Assembly (NCBI RefSeq): GCF_949987515.2
Contig: NC_082697.1
Coordinates: 23,877,730 to 23,941,729, forward strand
Length of the DNA: 64,000 nt
Reading direction: 5' to 3'
Source: Delphinus delphis
Lineage: Eukaryota; Chordata; Mammalia; Artiodactyla; Delphinidae
The notes below the pieces were generated by a model, which saw nothing but the letters and a program-made list of their open reading frames with translations, had not been told where the DNA came from and searched no databases. Shown here piece after piece: positions 1-15,300 of the stretch (position 1 is its first letter; each line of letters opens with the position of its first letter). The position numbers and the translations under genes were made by a program.

Positions 1-278
1 CACAAAGAGACTCTGAAGAGAAGCCCGCAAACTAGGGAAGGGAAGAAAGACTGAAGGAGAGGGCGACCCAGGGATCGAGTGAACAAGGAAAGGAGTCACT
101 TATAAAACCTTCAGGGTCTCTAAGCCAACGTCATAGAAGAAACTGGATAACTGATAAGGAAGCTATGACATTCTAAACTCCTTAGTCTGGTTCTTAAGAC
201 CCTCCATCATCCAGGCCCAACCTACTTCTCCTGAGCCCTATCCCCCACCAGGCCCCTTTTTCCAGCCCAAATTCCTAC
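1..278 (-). other. ACSS2: ACSS2 intron 4, partial
   Basis: This is intronic sequence running off the left edge of the window. I see no repeat or signal in it beyond the exon 4 donor at 278-274. Confidence 0.7.
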
Positions 279-382
279 CACAATGGAGTGCAGAGCCCCA
301 AGGCGGGCACATGCCAGCATGGCCACCACGAGCTCCGGTATCATGGGCATGTAGATGGCCACTCGGTCGCCCTTGCAAATGC
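279..382 (-). CDS. ACSS2: ACSS2 coding exon 4
   Basis: The acceptor is ctttacctgcag and the donor ATTGTG|gtagga. It encodes residues 156-190, including [20 protein letters not shown] and [14 protein letters not shown], the first conserved strand/helix of the AMP-binding domain. It ends in phase 0. The next exon (expected to start FAGFSS) is outside the window. Confidence 0.94.
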
Positions 383-3300
383 CTGCAGGTAAAGGACACA
401 GACCATGGACCATGGTGGACCCCACCTGCTGCTACGTACTCCCTCTCATCCAGTTACCCACTGTCACACCCCCGCCCCCGCAGCTGACCTTTTCGGTTCC
501 TCCGTTACCAGATTCCTTCTATTCCTTGTCTACTTCCCCCAAGTCCTCAGATACCCCAAGGCTGGGCTTTCCAGTCCTTTCCCCATATCCCCACACTCAC
601 CCTGTTTTCGGAGAACATTGCTGAAATGACACACTTGGACCAGAAGCTCACGGTATGTGATCTGGGTGGTCTCCTCTGGCTCATTGCCCTCCCTGAGATA
701 CATCAGAAAGAGCCAGTCATTAGGGAGTATGACCTCTTCCCCAAACAAAAAAATAGGAACAGTCATAAAATCCATTCAGTAACACCAAGGCCTGGGAATG
801 TCCCATGAGGGTGAGCCATCTGCCACCACACCTTGAGCTGACTGGTCAGATACATTGACTTTACAAGGTGTACTTTATTCACAAGCTGTGTGTCACAGGA
901 AAATGCACTGCCATCTCTGAACCTCATTTAATTTGATAAAATGGGATGATGGTTTTCTCTCTTCCATCCTAGGCATGTATTAAGGAGAACTTATATCATG
1001 GATGTGATTCTTCCTGAAAGTGATGTCAACACTGCACTGGTGTTACTCAAGTGGGGTCTCCAGATCACTTGTACCCAAGTCACCTAGGGAACTTGTTAAA
1101 ATGTAGATTCCTGAGCCCAAACTTAGCATCACAATCACAACGTCCAAGAATCTGCTTCTTTACTACAAGCTGGTATAAATAATCAGTAGGTTATATATAA
1201 AATAGATAACTAATAAGGACCTACTGTATAGCACAGGGAACTCTACTCAGTACTCTGTAATGGCCTACATGGGAAAAGAATCTAAAAAAGAGTGGATATG
1301 TGTATATGTATAACAGATTCACTTTGCTGTACACCTGAAACTAACACAACATTGTAAATCAACTATACTCGAAAAAGAATTTTAAAAAAAAAGAATCAGT
1401 AGGTAATTCTGATGCACATTTAAAGTTAAGACTCACTACCCTCTATCAGCTGATTTCTACCTCCTCAGCCTTGCCTCCTACTCCTGTCTAGGCTTCAGCC
1501 TGGTTTCTTTCAGTCATTCTTTCATTTATTCATTTGCTTATTCAACTCCTATGTGCTATATATATGTATAGAAATAAGGCACTGATGAACAAGATAAGCA
1601 AGATCCCTGACAACATGGAGCTTATATTCCAATGATAGTGCAGGAAATACACAAGTAAAAAATATAACCAAGATAATTTCAGATTATGATAAGCATTATG
1701 AAGAATATAAAGAATGACATAATAATGACTGAGAAATAATTTTCAAAAAGACATCTTAAGGAACTTTCAGACTGTATGCAAAGATTTAACTATAAGAATA
1801 TTCCCCTCAGTATTATTTTTCAATTTTATGATTTTCAAATAAGTAATACATACAAATCATACTGCATAAAAAGATATGTAATGAGAAGTGTCCCTCCCAC
1901 CCCTAACCTCCAATCACCCTGCCTCCTGGCAACCATTGTAACTACTATGTTGTGTAACTTTCCAGAAATAGTCAGTATGCAGACAGGGCCACTCCTAGTA
2001 GGATGAAGGGTATAGGGCAACTGAACTAGTGAGGAGTAACCAAGAAATCTCTTTGGAAGAAGGCTACACCGTTAGCATCTTTCATAAGGTCCTTGGGATA
2101 TCGTTGAAGATGGAAATTTTAAAAATGAATTTAAAAAACTGAATTTTAATCCTGTTCAGAAGAGAAATAAGTACTTCACAGTCCCCAACCAAGCATGGAA
2201 TGGGGATGTGGGAAAAAGCTGCTTCAACGATAGGACAGGCCTATTAGACAAGCATATATACATGCATTTATGTTTATGTATTCTCTTTTTTCTATACAAA
2301 TGATGGCATACAATACACACTACTCTGTATCTTGTTTTTTATTAAATATAATACACATCCAATAAACTGCACAAATCTTAAGTATAGAGCTTGATCATCT
2401 CGCTTTATTTTGAAATTTAACAATATATCTTGACATTATTTTCCATTAAGACTTACAGTGCTATTTCATTTTCTTTGTCATCTGCATAATGTTCCACTGT
2501 TTATGTATGCCATAATTTATATTTAACAAATAAATATTTCAGTGAATATCTTTTTTAATATGTCATTTACTCACTTGAAAATATACCTGTAGGATGAATT
2601 AGTAGAACTGAAATCGTTGAGTCAAAGGATATGTACATTTCAAATATTCATAAATATTAGAGGATAGCTACTTTAAGTAAGATGGTGAGGGAAGGCCTCT
2701 CTCTTTTTTTTTTTTTTTTTTTTGGCCTTACGCGGGCCTCTCACTGTCGTGGCCTCTCCTGTTGCGGAGCACAGGCTCCGGATGCGCAGGCTCAGCGGCC
2801 ATGGCTCACGGGCCCAGCCGCTCCGCGGCATGTGGGATCTTCCCAGACAGGGGCACAAACCCGTGTCCCCTGCATCGGCAGGCGGACTCTCAACCACTGC
2901 GCCACCAGGGAAGCCCCCAAAGGCCTCTCTCTGGAGAGATGATATTTGAGCTAAGACCCAAGTAATGAAAAGTAGGCAACTATGTAAGGTCTTGGGAAGA
3001 GGATCCTGGGCAAAGAGAACATCAAAATTTGGAAAGGCACTGAGGTGGTAAAGAGCTTGGCCTATTCAAAGAACAGAAAGGAAGCCAGTATGGCTGGAGC
3101 ATAGTGAGCAAGAAGCGGGGTAAGAATCAGAGGTAGGCAGCAGCCCGATCACACAGAGCCTTGTAGGCATGGTAAGAAGTCTGAATTTTATTCTAAGTAG
3201 GTTCCGCCTGGCTTCCCTTATACACAAAGTCCCACGTCCACACTCTTAATCGTGCCATTGCCCCTGCTCAGAATGCCTTCCCACCTCCTTCAGGCTCCAG

Positions 3301-6300
3301 CACCACGTAGCCCCCCCATAAAGGTCATTTTTTTCCCTCTTCCTTACTACCCAGGGTACTTATGAAGGAGGTAACTGAAACTCAGAGAGATGTAGTAACT
3401 TGGTCCAGGTCACACAATAATAGGTGGCAGAGCCAAGAATAGATCCTCAGGTCTTCTGATTTCAAGTCAGGACTCTTTCTCCTCATGCTGTGAAGGACAG
3501 CGACTAGCAGGGAAGCTAGGCCTTTGGAGATTTCACAGAAGATTATCAGCTTCTTTCCAGTTCCTGGCTAGATGAGTTAGTTACTATCCTCTCCTTGGCT
3601 TAGCCCTCCTAGGGCTGAGAGGAGAGAAGCACAGAGAGCTATCTAAAGTGGGAAGGAACGGGGAGAGAGGAAGCTGGCAAATGGCCCTGAAGGCCAGATG
3701 CGAAAAAGCCATTTCCAAAACTGGCTCACTGACGAGTGGCACACCAGAACATCTCTAGTTACAGCTAAATGCCAACATATACAACACACCCATGCAAACC
3801 AGCTGACCTGTATGCATTCACATACATAAAATCATATATACTAATATAAAAACACTGTAGGGCTTCCCTGGTGGCGCAGTGGTTGAGAGTCTGCCTGCTG
3901 ATGCAGGGGACACAGGTTCGTGCCCTGGTCCGGGAAGATCCCACATGCCGCGGAGCGGCTGGGCCCGTGAGCCATGGCCGCTGAGCCTGCACGTCCAGAG
4001 CCTGTGCTCCGCAACGGGAGAGGCCACAACAGTGAAAGGCGCGCATACCGCAAAAAAAAAAAAGAAAAAAGAAAAAAAGAAAAAAAACACTGTAGAAATA
4101 CAAGCTGCTCATTTGCACACATAGGCACAAATAGCATAAGCATATGGACCTTGGCAAGTGTATGTATGTACCACACATTTATATACCCACGTATGTGTAC
4201 AGCTTGCCCCACCAGAAACTCTCTATCACATTATTCTGTTTCATTTTCTTCATGGAACTTTCTATTACTTGAAATTATCTCATGTATTTTATTCACTTGT
4301 ATATTATCTGCATCTTTCACTGGAATATAAACTCCATGAAAACAAAAACCTTGTCTGTTTTGTTCATTGCTACATCCCTAGCACTTAGAATAGAGCCTGG
4401 TACATAGAAGGTGCCCAGGAATATATAAGCACAAACCTATACAAGAACAGCTTACTTGAGCCCACTTCCAGTTACACACACAGAGTGTACATCCCTCTCC
4501 CTGGCCCTGGGCTTAAGTTATACATTATTGATATAGGCACCTTACTCCTTCCAGTGTCTTCTTTCTCTGACATACACACCCAGCTAGGGCCCCTGGCTGG
4601 TTGGGAGAGGGGAGGGGACAAAGTACTAGTCTCAGCCCTCTAGGATGTTAACAGATTTTTGCTTTGTGACCACCTAGAGGCGTGGAATAGGAAGGGTGGG
4701 AGGGAGACGCAAGAGGGAGGGGATATGGGGATATATGTATACATATAGCTGATTCACTTTGTTATACAGCAGAAACTAACACAACATTGTAAAGCAATGA
4801 TACTCCAATAAAGATGTTAAAAAAATAAAAGAACATCCAATTTAGTCTCCTAACTCCAAAGAAATCCAAAGAGTCCATTTGCTGTGCTCAAGGTCACATT
4901 GTACAATAGTTTGTGGCAGATCAGGGACCAGGACTCAGGGTCCAGGCCTCTTTTTTCTACACTAGGAGCTGCAAACTCAAAAATCAATAGGGGGGGCTTC
5001 CCTGGTGGTGCAGTGGTTGAGAGTCTGCCGGCCAATGCAAGGGACATGGGTTCGAGTCCTGGTCTGGGAAGATCCCACATGCCGCAGAGCAACTAGTCCC
5101 GTGAGCCACAACTACTGAGCCTGCGCGTCTGGAGCCTGTGCTCCGCAACAAGAGAGGCTGCGATAGTGAAAGGCCCGTGCACCGTGATGAAGAGTGGCCC
5201 CCACTTGCCGCAACTAGAGAAAGCCCTCGCACAGAAACGAAGACCCCAAACGAAGACCCTAGTCTAAATAAATAAATTAATTTAAAAAAAAGATAGAATT
5301 AATATCTAAAATTTCTTGAAAAAAAAAAATCAATAGGGTTCAGGGGCTTCCCTGGTGGGGCAGTGGTTAAGAATCCGCCTGCCAATGCAGGGAACATGGG
5401 TTTGAGCCCTGGTCCAGGAAGATCCCACATGCCACGGAGCAACTAAGCCTGTGCGCCACAACTACTGAGCCTGCGTTCTAGAGCCCGTGAGCCACAACTA
5501 CTGAGCCCATGTGCCACAACTACTGAAGCCCGCACACCTAGAGCCCGTGCTCCACAACGAGAAGCCACTGCGATGAGAAGCCTGCGCACCGCATCGAAGA
5601 GTAGCCCCCGCTCGCCGCAGCTAGAGAAAGCCTGCGTGCAGCAACGAAGACCCAATGCAGCCAAAAATAAATAGATAAATTAATTTAATTAATTAAAAAA
5701 AAAGAAAGTGAAAAGACAACCCACAGAATGGGAGAAATATTTGGAAAAAAAAAAGAACGAAATTTCGCCATTTGTGATAACATGGATAGACCTAGAGGGT
5801 ATTATGCTAAATGAAGTAAGTCAAACAGAGAAAGACAAATACCATATGATTTCACTTATATGTGGACTCTAAAAACAAAATAAACAAACATAATGAAACA
5901 GAAACAGATTCATAGATACAGAGAAAAAACTAAAGGCTGCTGGGGGGTGCTGGGCAGGGGGGAAGGATGGGTGAAACAGGCAAAGGAGCTTAAGAGGTAC
6001 AAACTTCCAGTTATAAAATAAAAAAGTCTTGGGGATGTAATGTACAGCATAGGGAATATAGTCAATAATACTATAACTTTGTATGGTGACAGATGGTAGC
6101 TAGACTTATTGTGGTGATCATTTTTGTAATGTATAAAACTATCGAATCACTATGTTATACACCTGAAACCAATATAATATTGTAAGTAAATTATACTTCA
6201 ATTAAAAAAAGCCTAGGTGAAATATCAATATGTGTCAAGTGTAGAAAATTATATGTTTGGAATGTTTCATAATTTTAAAATTTGAATCATAAGTAAATAA

Positions 6301-9300
6301 AACCTTTTAATATATCCAAAAAAGAAAATAGCAGCATATGTGCAATGACACTTAGTTTTGGGGGGCCAATAGGGAGAGGCAGGGACTGGAAAACTGGAGA
6401 ATACATGCTCTGGCAAGAAGAGGCATCTAGTACTTAAACTTAGTGTCTATTAACTTTGCCCTCTGGGAATAAGGTCTCAATGTTGCCAATTTTTTCAGTT
6501 TTTCAAAGAGGCCTGAAACCTGTTTCTAAATTTTTAAGTGTTGACAATTAATTTTTTTTAATTAATTTTTATTGGAGTATAGTTGCTTTACAATGTTGTG
6601 TTAGTTTCTTCAGTACAGCAAAGTGAATCAGTTATACATATACATATATCCCCTCTTTTTTCGATTTCCTTCCCATTTAGGTCACCATAGAGCACTGAGT
6701 AGAGTTCCCTGTGCTATACAGCAGGTCCTCATTAGTTATCTATTTTATGACAATTAATTTTTAAAAGTTTTAAACACTGTAGTCAAACAAAACTATTAAT
6801 GAGAGATTTAGCTGATGGGCTACAGATTGGGAACACTTGCTGTAGACCCAACTACTTCCCTCTCACCTGGAGGCCATATGGTATGGAACAACTCAAAGTA
6901 TATAATCTTCTCATATTTTTCTTCCAGGAAAACTTCTGCAACTACCTTACCCTTATACTCTCCAAATTTTACTGTAGTCCACTACTGATTCAAAATATAT
7001 GTAGAATTAGACTACTTCCCTTCACATCTACTTCTACTATCATAGTCCAAAAATCACCATTAGTCAGATCATGTCATTCCTCTGCTCAAAATGCAAGTCC
7101 TCACACTGGCCTGCTAGTTCCTACATGGTCTATTCCCTCATTATCTCTTTGTCCTCAAGTACTCCCATTCTCTCTTCCTCTCCCTCTCTCTCTGTTCCAG
7201 CCACACAGCCTCCACACTGTTTGGCAAGAACACCAAGCACACTTTGCCTCAGAACTTTTGCCCTCTACTTAAGCATTCTTCCCCCAGATAGCCACATGAC
7301 TTATTCCCTATTTTTGAGTTATTGCTCAAATGTTGGCTTCTCAGTGAGGCCATCCTTGACCACTCCATATAAAAGGGCACTTCTTGTCCACCCCACAGCC
7401 CCAGGTGCTCCAAGGTAACATCTTCCACGAAGTCTTCCCTAGTTTCTCTTTTCCCCCACCTACCTCAAAGCTGAAAGTTCTTTCTTCCTTCCAAGTTCCT
7501 TTATCTCACTTTCCTTGTGATCTATTGGTTTACCTTGTATTGCATTTATTGGGGCCTTATCTTTCCCCTTATACCCTGGGTTCTTGGAGGGCAGGGATCA
7601 TGTCTTCGTTTCTGTCTCCTCTGTGCGCAGTAGGCACAGTAAGTACTTAAGATTCGTGGTCAAATCATTGAAAAACCTATAATTGATTAATGACAGGGAA
7701 GACTAGAGCTCTCCTCTTAATATGAGAAGGATAGTCATTAGATTGGAGATTTTAGTTCCCTAGACTAGCAGAAAAGTAAGGCACAAGATAGGAGGAAAGA
7801 GCTGAGGAAAAAAATAGGTGGGGAAAACTGGGTTCTTCACAGAAGCATCAGATGGCAGGATCTAACCTAGTGGGTTAGGTCTTCCAGAGGAGAAACATCC
7901 TGATGAGAGTAGTCAAACCTGTTATAAGAGGAAGACTGGACTGATCTGTTTAGCCTGGAGGTGAGAAGATACTGAGAGGCATGATAGTAAGTCTCAAATA
8001 TCTGTATCTCTGTTGCCTCCACCCTAGCAGAAGCCACCTTCATCTCTTGCCTGGATGACCACAATGGCCCCAAACTGGTCTTCCACTTCACTCTTGCCCC
8101 CTTCCAATCCATACATAAACCAAAATGACCTATTATAAACACAAACCAGACTACAGCACCTCCTGCTTAAAACCCTTTAGTGGCTTCCATTGCATGTAGA
8201 AGAAAATCCAAACTTTACTATGCCTTGTATCTTCTCCAACTCATCTTATGTCATTGTCCCATTCTGCTTAATAGACTCCAAACACATTAGCCTTCTGACC
8301 GACAGAACATGCCATGTTCTTTTCCTATCTTCCTTGAACTCTTTGAATGGTTTTCTCTACCTCATGTTTCAGATCTCAGTTTAACTGTCACTTCCTAGTG
8401 AGGCTTTTCCATGACCACCCCAAGTAGCATTAGTCCTTCCTGTTATTCTTCATCACAAAACTGTGTATTTTTTTCGTAGCATTTTTCTCAAGCTGTAATT
8501 ATTTTATTTACTTATTTACTCTTTTTTTTTTGCTAATTGTCTGTCTCCCCTACTAGACTGTAAGCTTCCTGAAGGCAGAGACCATGTTAGTCTTGTTCAC
8601 TGCTGAATCCCCCGTACCTTGCAAGGAACCCTGTATATAGCAGATGCTCAATAAATACTTGCTGAATGAATGAATGAACCTGAAGGATAATTATGGGAAA
8701 GAAGCAGACTAGCATTTTGTAATTATAAATGGAAGAGCTATGTCAATTGGGAGAGTTCAATATAAGGAAAGCCTTTCTAAATGTCAGAGCTGTCCAGAAG
8801 CATAGGAGTGTGCAGGTTGGACCAGGGAGACCCTGACATCTACTTGATCATTCTTGAGGGAGTGGGGTCCTTGGAATTTTCATTTTATAAGCAACCATGT
8901 GATTCATGTTCAGTGAAGTTTGAGATGACCTTTAAGGCCCTTTGAACTTTGAGATTCTTTGATTCTGTAAAATTAAGAAATAATGTGTTCTATGATCCAT
9001 AAAGCACTGCACAAATGTGAAGCACTTAGATATAAGTATACCCTCAAGTCACTTTCCCTTTCACCAAGGGAGCAGGGAGTGGGAGCAACATAACTTGACC
9101 AATTAGCAGCTTAATGTTCCCTCTGGGTACTCCTGGATGAACAGGGAAAAAGGCTGGAGGAGGAGGTGGGAGGAGGCAAATACCAAAGACTGAATCCTAA
9201 ATCACTTAGAATGCCAGAGGAGGATAGGGCTTTTGATGTTCACCACCCTTATTTACAGATGAGAAACCTATTGCACAGATGGGAAGCTATGGCCTCGAGG

Positions 9301-12300
9301 TTACTTAGCACATTAGTAGCAGCATTATTCTAAAGCAGAGCTATCCAATATGGTAGCCACAAGCCACATATAGCTATTGAACACTTGAAATGTGGTGGAG
9401 GAACTGAATTTTAATTTAATTTAATCTATTTTAAATATTAACAGTCACCCGTGGCTAGCTCTAGAGTCTATGTCTCTAGTTCAGGGCATTCTCCTGCTAA
9501 ATGACATGGCCTCCAAAAGGGCAATGTTGTTTCCAAAACCAGAATTAGCATAAAGAAGAAAATCAAAGTGTAGGAGTCCTGAGAACTGTGGGGTTAAAGT
9601 CCACCAAATGTGGATTTTAGTACAGCTATGATCACCCAAGAGAATTGAAAACATACATCCATACAAAACCTTGTTCACAAAGTTCGTAGCAGCATTATTC
9701 AAGATATCAAAAAGTGCAAACAATCCAAATATACATCAACTAAAGAATGGATAAATAAAATATGGTATGTCCATACAATGGAGTATTATTCTGCATAAAA
9801 AGTAATGAAGTACTGATACATGCTACAACATGGATGAACCTTGACAAGATTATGCTAAGTGAAAGAAGCTAGACACAAAAGACCACATACTGTATGATTC
9901 TATTCATGTGAAATGTGCAGAAGAGCGAAAGCCATAGAGACAAAAAGTAGATTAGTGGTTGCCTAGGGCTGAGGCAAGGAAAGTTGGAAGAAAATGAAGA
10001 GTGATTGTTAATGAGTATGGGGTTTCTTTTTGCAGTGGTGAAAATGTTCTAAAATTGATTGCGATGATGGTTACACAACTCTTTGAATATGCCAAAAGTC
10101 ACTGAATTGTACTTTAAATGGGTAAACTATATGCTATGAATTATATCTGAGAAATTTTTGAACTTACTGTGGTTTTGATTAGAACTGCAAAAAGCACACA
10201 GATTTGGGAAAAAAAGCAGACATCTATACAAATCTTCCTTTCCTGAAAGATTGAACCTTAGCACTACTAGCATTATTAGCACTTAGCACTATTCATTCAC
10301 ACTGTTCATTCATTCATACTGTCTCTTTCTATTTGCCTAAAGACTTGCTACTTATTTGTTTTATTTTTAACATTATAGTCATATGTATACACCTGTTTCC
10401 CTCACTGGATTGTGAGTTCCTTAAAGGCAGGCAGGACATCGTTTTATCTGTTTCCTCCTCAGTGCCTAGCAAACAAAGTTTGACACGCAGTGGGCACTTA
10501 ATACATAATTGTGAAATGAATGGATAAAAATATGAACAAATAAACTCTGCTCACATGATCAGCCAGATCTAGGCTGATCAGAGTGAGAAAACATGGAAGG
10601 AAAGAGGGGATAATAGAGGATACAAATGAAGAAGACAGATGCTAAACAGGCAGCGGGAAACAGACACAGAGGAAAAATATTTAAAACTTATGGAATGGGA
10701 TTTGGAAACATATCAAGAAGAGTTTCTTGAGCCCCTACAGTGGGCTCAGTTCTGGACTCTATGCCATGGAAGAGACTGGAAGAAGCCCTTGGATGTGCAG
10801 TTCAGGTTGTGAGACACATGCTTCGCAGTTTGAGCTATAATTACACCCTGTTCTCCTGCCAGCTATTTTCAGGCTTTGCTCCAGAGACCTTGTGCCTGTT
10901 CCCCCTGCCCAAAGTGGCTTTGGTGACAGTTGGATTCCACATGTCTTCTCTGTTGAGAAGGCAGACCTGGGCCAGTATAGAAGTTAACCCTTTTCCCACT
11001 GCCTACATGCCTGCTTACAGGAGGGAAATCATACACATTCATTCCTACCATCCAGTTGTTCCTGGATGGAACAACTATGCTAGCCTTCCTCAAAACAAGT
11101 GAATGAGGGCAGCTCTCTTAGTTCCTTTATTATCACAGCATTTGGAATGCTGCCTTAAACAGGAATATGCCTGGGTTAGAAAAAGAAAGTGGGAAGAACA
11201 GCCAGGAACAACATACTACATGTACATCAAGTCTCTCAAGTATAACAGACACATGCAAAAATATTCACTTCAATGGTTCTTTGTTATTTAGGTAGATATC
11301 ATAGTTTAAATCAGTAGTTTTCAAGCTAGAGTACTCTATTCCTGTATGTACCTGAGCAGGAAAAGTTTTAAGAGAATAAGTGTCCAGAGACTCAATTTTC
11401 ATATGTACTCTTTCCTAACATTGATCTAAGTTGGCTCTCCTTTCCCACTTTCTTTCTCCCACTTTATAAAACAATGCCATCTCTCTCTCTTATCCCAAAC
11501 CTTATTATGCCAATACAATGCTGAGGTTAAAAAAAACCCTCCAGAGTGCCAAACAAAGGGGCAGTTTGAAAATGCATAACTTCAGAGGGAGAGCCCCAAG
11601 AAAGCAAATCAGAGAGCTTCCATAAGAAATCAATATTGAAAGGAGTAACATCTTAATTGACAAACTCATGGCAAGTCTACTTGCCTTATTTCTCCTAGAA
11701 TTATAATTCAGAAGTTAAATAGTTATCACAGGTCATATATTAGCATAACTGCTTTAACTGAAAAAGAAGTTAGGCATTTTCTAACAAAGTAAATCTGATT
11801 TGGCTATGTTGACAGTGAGAACTGGCTGTTCAAATTAGGTAATATGATAAACATTTTCTGTAAATTATATGAGCTAAATTTGCAGTTTCAAGATTTTGAA
11901 AAAGATATATAAAATATATACATGTATACAATAAAAAACACATTGGAAATTAAATTCTTTGCAATTATTTAATATTACAATAAAATGTTTAAATGTGAAC
12001 TTTAAAATGTGTGAAGAGCTACATAATTTTTCAAAATTCTTTTAGGCATTAGATTACTAATCTAACTAATTATTTTTCAAAGACACCCTGCCACTGCCCA
12101 CCACATCAGAAACATCTGAGGAGGTTTTAAAAATACAAGTCAGAAGTCTTACCCTCTGAAAATTCTGATTCAATAGGCTGGGTGGGGTCCAGGGATCTCG
12201 ATTATTAACAAGATCCTCAGGTAATTATTTGGAGTCACCAGACCTAGATTATTGTTTACCCCTAATTCAATGTATGAATTTGCACAAAATTTCCCCTCTT

Positions 12301-15300
12301 TTCTGAGCCTCTGTTTTCTTCTCTGTAAAGTATGAGATGGGAGGAAGGAGTCAAGAAGAGGGGGATAATCACTAATGTATCTTAGACTCCTTGATTATCA
12401 TTTCTTCCTTTCAGAGGCAGGAGAATGGGTCTTAAAAATCAGTTTCAGAGAAATGAGATTATACTTGGGAAAAAAAAAAAGAACAAACTTAGCTGAGGTA
12501 GATAACAAATAAATTAAAATAATGAAACCTGTATGCCTGCCTCGCTGGTTTTTGTGTACATCAAATAAGAATCCAGCTAATTCATTACACGAGTACAGTT
12601 CCCTCACCTGATCTTCACAGCTACTTTTGCAGTAGGTAGAACATGTATTATTATCCCTGTTTTAAAGATACAAGAAATCCAGAGGACACGGATTGCCAAG
12701 GCCACACAAGGAGAATTCAGGAGAAATCTGTAACTAGGTTCCAGGTTTCTGACTTCCAGGCTAGTGTTTGTTCCACTATACCAATTTGGATTATACCTAA
12801 CTGAACATGGAGAAGCCTCTCTCCTAAGAATCTCCAGGAGTACTGTAAAGAAGCTGAGAAGACTCCCATCCACTTTGAGCTTTAGCCTGTGGTCAAGACC
12901 ATACCCACCAAAACCTCTTCAGTATTCTGAAGATTTTGAAAGATCCAAAACCTCAGGCAAGGGAACCCACATATGTCTATATTCACAATCCTTGGCAATC
13001 AATGCTCAAGTGTCACAGGAGCACTTGTACACCCATTTGCTCCTAGAGACATGTCCCCACTCCCCCTGGAAATAAGGAAAAACACATTATCCCCAACATT
13101 TCCTTCCTAAATAAAATTCTGGCTCACAAGTAAAAATCTTGCCCCCATCAGGTTGTGAGCTCCGTGAGGACAAGGACCAGATTTCTCATGCTTATTGCTA
13201 CATTCTTTGTACTTTGTACAGTGCCTGACAAATTTCTATAAATATCTACAAAATTAGTTTTTTTTAAACCTGCTGTTAGAAGCTAATGGATTGTCCATGG
13301 AGCATGACTATCCATAAGTTGAACCCTTACCTGACCATAAGTTGCATTTACCTGGCATATATGAAAATTAACTCAAAATGGATCAAGGACCTAAATGTAA
13401 GACCTAAAATAATAAAAGTCAAAGGAAAAAAGAATCTAACAACAACAACAACAACAACTCTGCTGCTAGAAGCTAATGGATTGTCTGTGGAGCACAGCTG
13501 TCCATACAAAAAAATTAGGTTTCTGTCAGTTTGGATGTCATATAAGACAAAACAGAAACAGACTCACACATGCAGAGAACAAACTAGTGTTACCTTGGGG
13601 GGAAAGGGGTGAGGAGAGGAGCAAAATATGTGAAGGGGATTAAGAGGTACAAACTACTAGATATAAAATAAATAAGGTACAAGGATGTAATGTTCAGCAC
13701 AGGGAATACAGTCAATATTTTAATAACTTTATTTGGAGTATAATCCATAAAAATATCAAACTACAATATTGTAGTTTGAACACTTGAAACTAATATAAGT
13801 CAACTACGCCTCAATAATAATAAGAAGAATAAAAAAGATAAGATAGTAATCCTCAAGAGTAGCTGAAACTAAAGTTCAACAAAAGGCCTGTCTGACTGCT
13901 CATTTGGATAGATTTCCATGTATTAAAATATGGTCAGGGCGGGCTTCCCTGGTGGCGCAGTGGTTGAGAGTCCGCCTGCCGATGCAGGGGACATGGGTTC
14001 GTGCCCCGGTCCAGGAAGATCCCACGTGCGGCAGAGCGGCTGGGCCCGTGAGCCATGGCAGCTGAGCCTGCACGTCCGGAGCCTGTGCTCCGCAACGGGA
14101 GAGGCCACAACAGTGAGAGGCCCGAGTACCACAAAAAAAAAAAAACATGGTCAAAAAAGAAACAAACACTGGTTTCAAAAATAAGCCTTTCATCAAAAAT
14201 CAGTAAGAGGACTTCCCTGGTGGCGCAGTGGTTAAGAATCCGCCTGCCAATGCAGGGGAAATGGGTTCAAGCCCTGGTCCAGGAAGATCCCACATGCCGC
14301 AGAGCAACTAAGCCCATGAGCCACAACTACTGAGCCTGTGTGCCACAACTACTGAAGCCCGTGTGCCTAGAGCCCGTGCTCCGCAACGAGAAGCAACCAC
14401 AATGAGAAGTCCCCGCACCACAATGAAGAGTAGCCCCTGCTCGCCGCAACTAGAGAAAGCCCGCGTGCAGCAACAAAGACCCAAAACATCCAAAAGTAAA
14501 AATTAATTAATTAAAAATACAAAGTATACAATTCAATTTAAAAAATCAATCAGAAATGCATGTGTTGATATGCTACAGAAACGTTTCCTGCAAGGACAAC
14601 TCTATGTTATGTATTCCAGGGCAAATAAATAAATAAGGATTCTCCAGTAAAACCATAAGGCTTTTAATAAATAGATCAGACCTTAGAACCCTAGATGAGA
14701 GCTATTCTCAAAGCCTTACATCCCAGCTAAAGCTCTCTCATTCCTGGGCAAGAATGCTACAATGACAGGGAAACAAATAGGGAAACAAATAGACAGGGAA
14801 AGAGCTCTGGATTAGGAGTCAGGAAAACTAGATTTATAGGTCAAGCTTCACTACCTTTCACAGTGTGAGAGCTTTTGCAAATTACTTCACTTCTCTGGGT
14901 CTCAGTTGCCTCAACTGTAAATGAGTGGAATATTTCATTAAATGTGCTTTCCAAGTCTGGATTTTATTATTCATTCTGCCTGAGAGCAAGAAAGAGAGTC
15001 GGAAAGGGAGAATCGGGGAAAAGCTTCACAAAGAAGATAGCATTTCAAATGGTTCTTAAAGAATAAGCAAGGTTTAGATTGGCCCAGAAAAGGAACAGAC
15101 CAATTCAGGAAGAAAGGAACAAGGGTGGCTTAGATGCAGAAGTGGGAAAACACAGGCCAGTCTACAGGCCAGTAACAATCCTAAATACTAGAATTTTTAT
15201 CTATCAGTTGTGTTTTTTCATAAAGCTAAATTTATTTGATATAAAGGACTATACTTTTTGCTATGTATATTCTCATGCAGTTATTTTTAATTGAGTGATA

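Noticed and set aside
3765..4212. Overlapping open frames of 90-137 codons on both strands
   Set aside because: They are frames inside a CHR SINE and its tail. The same peptides (for example VAEHRL..., [10 protein letters not shown]) recur at every copy.
10740..11102. A 120-codon open frame
   Set aside because: No family resemblance, no splice or promoter context, and ordinary intronic composition. Probably chance.
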